DNA from: Paracoccaceae bacterium
Lineage (GTDB): Bacteria; Pseudomonadota; Alphaproteobacteria; Rhodobacterales; Rhodobacteraceae
Reading direction: 5' to 3'
NCBI GenBank assembly: GCA_026984895.1
Contig: JALSRF010000127.1
Span: forward strand, 1 to 18,026
DNA: 18,026 nt
The position numbers and the translations under genes were made by a program. Below are positions 14,495 to 18,026 of this stretch, in pieces (positions within the stretch are counted from its first letter, which is position 1; every line of letters begins with the position of its first letter). The notes beneath the pieces were generated by a model. That model made no database searches. It was not told where the DNA came from and saw nothing but the letters and a program-made list of their open reading frames with translations.

Positions 14495-14737
14495 CGGGGG
14501 CGACGGGCAGGGGCGGTCGCGGCATTTCCGGGAGAATGGCGGTCTTTGTGGCGGCGCGGGGATGATCGGCCGGGTCTGCTCCGGGTCGGGCAGGGTGCCA
14601 CGGGCCGGGCGGTGCGGCCGTCGGCAAGGGGCTGTTTGCGGTGGCGGTGCCGGTGAAAAGCCAACGTCACGGTTCGGCGCAACTGGACAAACCCGGCCGC
14701 ATGTGAAAAACGGCACACTTGTGTCGGAGTAGAGCCC

Positions 14738-16060
14738 ATGACCATCACCCGTTTCGCCCCGTCCCCCACGGGATACCTGCATATCGGCAACCTGCGCGCC
14801 GCGCTGTTCAATTTCCTGATTGCGCGCAAGGCCGGCGGGACGTTCATTCTGCGTATCGACGACACCGACGCCGAGCGCTCGAAGCCGGAGTATGAAGAGG
14901 CGATCAAGGAAGACCTGCGCTGGCTGGGCCTGACATGGGACCGGCTGGAGCGCCAGTCCACCCGGATCGGGCGCTACGAGGCCGCGGCTGACGAGTTGCG
15001 CGCGGCGGGCCGGCTTTACGAGTGTTTCGAGACCCCGACCGAGCTGGATCTGAAGCGAAAGAAACAGCTGAACATGGGCCGGCCGCCGGTCTATGACCGC
15101 TCGGCGCTGGCGCTGAGCGAGGCAGAGAAGGCGCGTCTGCGCGCCGAGCGCGGCCCCGGTCACTGGCGTTTCAGGCTCGACCATGAGCGCATCGAGTGGG
15201 AGGACGGCATCCTGGGCCCGCTTTCGATCGACGCCGCCAGCGTGTCGGATCCGGTGCTGATCCGTGGCGACGGGCAGTTTCTTTATACGCTGGCCTCGGT
15301 GTGCGACGACATCGACCACGCGATCAGCGACGTGGTGCGCGGCTCGGACCATGTGACCAACACCGCGACCCAGATCCAGATCATCCGGGCGCTGGGGGGC
15401 GAACCGCCGGCCTTTGCCCATCATTCGCTGCTGACCGGCCCGCAGGGCGAAGCGCTGTCCAAGCGGCTGGGCGCGCTTTCGTTGCGCGATCTGCGCGCGC
15501 GCGGGATCGAACCGATGGCGCTCTTGTCGCTGATGGCGCGGCTGGGCTCGTCCGACCCGGTGGAACTGCGCACCAGTATCGATGCGCTTGTCGAGGGGTT
15601 CGACATCAGCCGTTTCGGCGCCGCGCCGACCAGGTTCGACGAAGCCGATCTGCTGCCGCTGACCGCCCGTTACCTGCAGGGGCTGCCCCATGCGGCCGTG
15701 GCCGACCGGGTGGCCGCGCTGGGCGTTCCCGGCGAGCTGGCCGAGCGTTTCTGGCTGGTGGTGCGCGACAACATCACCACGCTGAACGACATGGGCGCGT
15801 GGTGGGCGCTGTTTCGCGATGGCGCAACGCCGCTGGTGGACGAGAAGGACCGCGCGTTCGTCGCCGCGGCGCTGGATATGCTGGGCGAGCCGCCCTATGA
15901 CGACAGCACCTGGCGCACCTGGACGGCGGCGGTCAGCGAAAGGACCGGGCGCAAGGGGCGCGCGCTGTTCATGCCGCTGCGCAAGGCCGTGACCGGGCGC
16001 GAGCGCGGCCCCGAGATGGGCGATGTGATGCCACTGCTGCAGAAGGCTCCCCGGCTGTAA
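14738..16060 (+). CDS. gltX: Glutamate--tRNA ligase (440-residue form)
   Basis: This class I aminoacyl-tRNA synthetase attaches glutamate to tRNA in the cytoplasm. Class I signatures are the HIGN at 15-18 (PSPTGYLHIGNLRAALFN) and, in place of KMSKS, ALSKR at 239-243. The glutamate-binding region RIDDTDAERSK is at 40-49. It has no zinc cysteines in the YECFETPTELDLK region. The 440 residues are shorter than the roughly 470 of typical GluRS, and it ends soon after the anticodon-binding part. Many alphaproteobacteria encode two GltX proteins and no GlnRS, making Gln-tRNA through GatCAB, so this may be the second paralogue with altered tRNA choice, but that is inference. The ATG at 14738 is preceded by GGAG (14727-14730). 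Confidence 0.93.
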   Translation: MTITRFAPSPTGYLHIGNLRAALFNFLIARKAGGTFILRIDDTDAERSKPEYEEAIKEDLRWLGLTWDRLERQSTRIGRYEAAADELRAAGRLYECFETPTELDLKRKKQLNMGRPPVYDRSALALSEAEKARLRAERGPGHWRFRLDHERIEWEDGILGPLSIDAASVSDPVLIRGDGQFLYTLASVCDDIDHAISDVVRGSDHVTNTATQIQIIRALGGEPPAFAHHSLLTGPQGEALSKRLGALSLRDLRARGIEPMALLSLMARLGSSDPVELRTSIDALVEGFDISRFGAAPTRFDEADLLPLTARYLQGLPHAAVADRVAALGVPGELAERFWLVVRDNITTLNDMGAWWALFRDGATPLVDEKDRAFVAAALDMLGEPPYDDSTWRTWTAAVSERTGRKGRALFMPLRKAVTGRERGPEMGDVMPLLQKAPRL

Positions 16061-16072
16061 CGCGCCCCCGGT

Positions 16073-16109
16073 GGCCCGGGAACCGGTGCCCGGCCCGGGA
16101 GCCGGCGCC
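16073..16109. repeat. Two imperfect 18-bp direct repeats after gltX
   Basis: GGCCCGGGAACCGGTGCC (16073-16090) is followed, one base later, by a copy differing at two positions (16092-16109). The rest of the 203-base gap to the next gene is GC-rich, including a GGC-rich run near 16165-16180. No gene is apparent. Confidence 0.6.
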
Positions 16110-16263
16110 GATCGATCCGGCCGATTTCCGCTGTGAAGGCCGAAGGGCCGGGGGGCGGAAGGGCCGGGCGGCGGCGGCGGCGGGGCCAGGCCGGTCGGCT
16201 GGTGCCGTCAGTTGCGCGATGCGCATTGCCGCGCCCGTCATCTTCGGGACCGGCGCCGGGCGC

Positions 16264-17376
16264 CTACGGATCCTGGGCGAAGAATTCCCGCAAGGCTCTG
16301 ATTTCGCCGGACAGGTATTTCTGAAAACCGGGCGAGGGCTGGCGCGCGGCAAGGGTTTCGGCCAACGGGTCCGGGGCGTGACGGGGGCTTCCCGACAGCT
16401 GTTCCAGCACCGCATGTGCGCAAAACGGGACATGGGTTTCGTTGTAGCCGCCTTCATGCACCAGAACCAGCCGGCCCGCGCAGTGCGCATCGGCCATTTC
16501 CATCACGGCCTCGGTCAGGGCGCGGAAGGTCCGTGCGGTGGCCAGCATTCGCCCGAGAGGGTCCACCGCCGAGGCATCGTAGCCGCAGGCGACCACGATC
16601 ACATCCGGGCGGAACGCCGCCACCGCCGGGCGCACCAGCGCTTCCATCGCCTCGATATAGGTTGCGTGTCCGGCGCCGGGCGGCAGGGGGATGTTCATGT
16701 TCGTCCCGAGCCCCGCGCCTTCGCCGCGTGCGGTCGCGTCGCCCGTATCCAGCGGGTAGTTCCTGTCCTGATGGATCGAGACGGTCAGCACGTCGGGATC
16801 CGCGTAGAAGATCGCCTCGGTGCCATTGCCGTGGTGCACGTCCCAGTCGATCACCGCGACGCGCCGGCAAAGCCCGGCGTCGCGCGCGCTCTGGATCGCG
16901 ATGGCGATATTGGCCAGCAGGCAGAAACCGTTGGGGAACTCCGGCAGGCAGTGGTGGCCCGGCGGGCGCGAAAGCGCATAGGCGTTGTCCAGCGCCCCGC
17001 CGAGCACCGCCGTCAGCGCGCCGCGTGCCAGCCCCGCCGAAAGCGCCGCGATGTCGTAGCCGTCAGCGCCGAACGGGGTGCGCAGGCCCAGTTCCCCGCC
17101 GCCGGCCTCGGCGGCAGCGCGAAAGGCATCCAGGTAGGATTTCGGGTGCACGCGCAGCAGTTCTTCGGTCCGGGCCGGCGCGGCCCCCTGCATGGCCAGA
17201 TCCTGTGCAAGCCCGCTGACGCGCAACAGGTTCACCAGCCGGCGTTTGGTTTCCGGGTTTTCCGGCAGCCCCGAGGCCAGCGGCTGCACCAGCCCGCCTG
17301 CCGGCACGGTAAAGGCATAGTTGCCGCCGGAATGCCAGAAACAGCGCTCGTCCCAGAAAAACCCCGTCTGTCGCAT
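16264..17376 (-). CDS. Histone deacetylase-family amidohydrolase (class II HDAC-like)
   Basis: This 370-residue zinc hydrolase belongs to the arginase/deacetylase superfamily, removing acyl groups from amines such as lysine side chains or polyamines. It shows the paired catalytic histidines in SRPPGHH (141-142), the zinc ligands Asp179 and His181 in DWDVHHGNGT and Asp267 in CGYDASAVDP, and the catalytic-site Tyr in EGGYNETH near the end. These match bacterial class II HDAC-like proteins and acetylpolyamine amidohydrolases; the natural substrate cannot be told. The ATG at 17376 has an excellent GGAGGG Shine-Dalgarno five bases upstream, so I reject the 27-residue upstream extension (TTG at 17457), which would only add an Asn/Gly/Pro repeat. 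No operon partner is visible. A 12-bp tandem repeat lies directly upstream. Confidence 0.92.
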   Translation of the reverse strand: MRQTGFFWDERCFWHSGGNYAFTVPAGGLVQPLASGLPENPETKRRLVNLLRVSGLAQDLAMQGAAPARTEELLRVHPKSYLDAFRAAAEAGGGELGLRTPFGADGYDIAALSAGLARGALTAVLGGALDNAYALSRPPGHHCLPEFPNGFCLLANIAIAIQSARDAGLCRRVAVIDWDVHHGNGTEAIFYADPDVLTVSIHQDRNYPLDTGDATARGEGAGLGTNMNIPLPPGAGHATYIEAMEALVRPAVAAFRPDVIVVACGYDASAVDPLGRMLATARTFRALTEAVMEMADAHCAGRLVLVHEGGYNETHVPFCAHAVLEQLSGSPRHAPDPLAETLAARQPSPGFQKYLSGEIRALREFFAQDP

Positions 17377-17388
17377 CTTTCCCTCCGT

Positions 17389-17430
17389 GTTTCCGTTTGT
17401 GTTTCCGTTCGGGTTTCCGTTCGGGTTTCG
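17389..17430. repeat. 12-bp tandem repeat ahead of the HDAC-like gene
   Basis: Units of exactly 12 bp start at 17389, 17401 and 17413 (GTTTCCGTTTGT, then GTTTCCGTTCGG twice), with a partial fourth at 17425. A degenerate unit at 17377-17388 contains the ribosome binding site of the HDAC-like gene. The array is in the 5' untranslated region if the gene starts at 17376. Confidence 0.85.
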
Positions 17431-17574
17431 GCCGGCGCCGGTGCGAGCATTGCGCAATCGGTGCCGCGGGTCCAGAGCGATGCCCGAGCGATCCGGTGGG
17501 GGGAAGGCGTTTAGCGGCGGCGGGCGCCGGGCGGCGGGTGCGGGGCGGCGGGTCGGCCGCGCGGTGCGGCGGTC

Positions 17575-17603
17575 TTGCGGTCGCGGGCACCGCCGCCTAG
17601 ACA
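17575..17603 (+). promoter_or_regulatory. Candidate promoter of the DUF167 gene
   Basis: TTGCGG (17575-17580) and TAGACA (17598-17603) are separated by 17 bases, and six bases follow before the ATG at 17610. If used, transcription would start at or next to the ATG and the message would be leaderless. Matches to consensus are partial. Confidence 0.3.
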
Positions 17604-17609
17604 GGCGGC

Positions 17610-17864
17610 ATGGAAAAGGGGTTTCTTTCGCATCTGGCCCGCCCGGGCGCGACCATCGCGGTGCGGGTGACGCCGAAAGCCTCGCGCAACGACGTGCGGG
17701 TGGAAAACGGCGCCATTCTCGTGCGGGTGACCACGGTGCCCGAGGGCGGCAAGGCCACCAGAGCGGTGGTCAAGCTGCTGGCGCGTGCGCTGGGCGTGGC
17801 CCCGGGGCGGCTCAGCCTGCTGCGCGGGACAAGCGCGCGCGACAAGCTGTTCCGACTGGACTGA
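17610..17864 (+). CDS. DUF167 (YggU) family protein
   Basis: This 84-residue protein of a small conserved family has no settled biochemical role. The family core is visible: IAVRVTPKASRNDV near the N-terminus, AILVRVTTVPEGGKATRAVVKLLARALGV in the middle, and LLRGTSARDKLFRL at the end. The length is typical (80-110). Proteins of this family often adjoin yggT, but no yggT is present in this window. The ATG at 17610 has only a weak AGG five bases upstream. It is divergent from the HDAC-like gene across a 233-base gap. The family call is firm. Confidence 0.88.
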   Translation: MEKGFLSHLARPGATIAVRVTPKASRNDVRVENGAILVRVTTVPEGGKATRAVVKLLARALGVAPGRLSLLRGTSARDKLFRLD

Positions 17865-18026
17865 GCCGACTGGCACGGGGACTTAGGCACGGGGACGCGG
17901 GCAAGGTGGGCAGGGGCAGATCGCGCTGGCGGCAGGCGTGCCGGGCGGGGTGGCCGGCCTCACCCGCGCGATTGCGACGCGCTCTCTTGCCGGCGATCCG
18001 GGGCCGCCGGGCTGGCCCCGCTGCCC
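17865..18026. other. Right-edge sequence without a supported gene
   Basis: There are 162 GC-rich bases. On the minus strand a frame open from the window edge ends with a TGA at 17960-17962 after residues like SPAAPDRRQESASQSRG, which could be the disordered tail of a gene entering from the right. This is too short to judge. Confidence 0.3.

Larger units (their letters stand above)
14438..14737. other. 300-base spacer between nadE and gltX
   Basis: No gene is seen on either strand. It opens with the nadE hairpin (14442-14458) and the 34-base repeat (14461-14494). The rest is GC-rich without clear structure. A GGAG (14727-14730) lies seven bases ahead of the gltX ATG. No confident -35/-10 pair was found for gltX, although it must be transcribed from here or by readthrough from nadE. 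Confidence 0.6.

Noticed and set aside
12746..15691. Open frame of 981 codons on the minus strand, antisense to nadE and part of gltX
   Set aside because: It opposes genes with intact catalytic motifs; the product resembles no family and is an artefact of high GC.
17960..18026. Minus-strand frame entering from the right edge and ending in TGA
   Set aside because: Only about 22 codons are visible, with no motif; GC-rich DNA gives such frames by chance.

Overview
The window is GC-rich and its gene content fits an alphaproteobacterium, most likely of the Rhodobacterales/Rhodobacteraceae. This rests on recognised protein sequences (MreB, LeuA, NadE, GltX) and on gene order, not on a database search. 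Nearly every base is coding, and many genes carry long antisense open frames that are GC artefacts.

Region 1 (1-5293, minus strand) is a cell-shape operon in the order mreB, mreC, mreD, mrdA (PBP2), rodA, with rodA running off the left edge. From mreC onward each stop overlaps the next start by four bases (ATGA), so the rod-elongation machinery appears translationally coupled. Region 2 (5294-7303, minus) holds the mreB upstream region, a cluster of hairpins and an inverted repeat behind leuA, leuA itself, and ahead of it a 28-codon leader peptide with a Leu-Leu-Leu-Leu run and overlapping alternative hairpins. That leader looks like a leucine attenuator.

Region 3 (7381-8543, plus) is a membrane-anchored class II c-type cytochrome with an overlapping TetR-type regulator. 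Region 4 (8592-11064) is a divergent pair: a MocR-type GntR/aminotransferase regulator (minus) and an FMN-binding pyridoxamine-phosphate-oxidase-like protein (plus), with operator-like boxes between them. Region 5 (11122-12630, minus) is a secreted protein made almost wholly of 23-residue MORN repeats.

Region 6 (12767-16060, plus) has glutamine-dependent NAD synthetase (nadE) and a 440-residue glutamyl-tRNA synthetase (gltX), separated by a 300-base spacer that starts with a hairpin and a 34-base repeat shared with the leuA tail. Region 7 (16264-17864) has a histone-deacetylase-family hydrolase (minus) with a 12-bp tandem repeat ahead of it, and a small DUF167/YggU protein (plus). The last 160 bases hold no gene that I can support.

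No tRNA, rRNA, CRISPR array, insertion sequence or phage gene was seen. The most interesting points are the leuA leader/attenuator, the two-repeat periodicity and phase slip in the MORN protein, in-frame 12- and 18-bp tandem repeats at several loci (one inside the catalytic-fold domain of the MocR regulator), and the intergenic repeat found at two gene ends.
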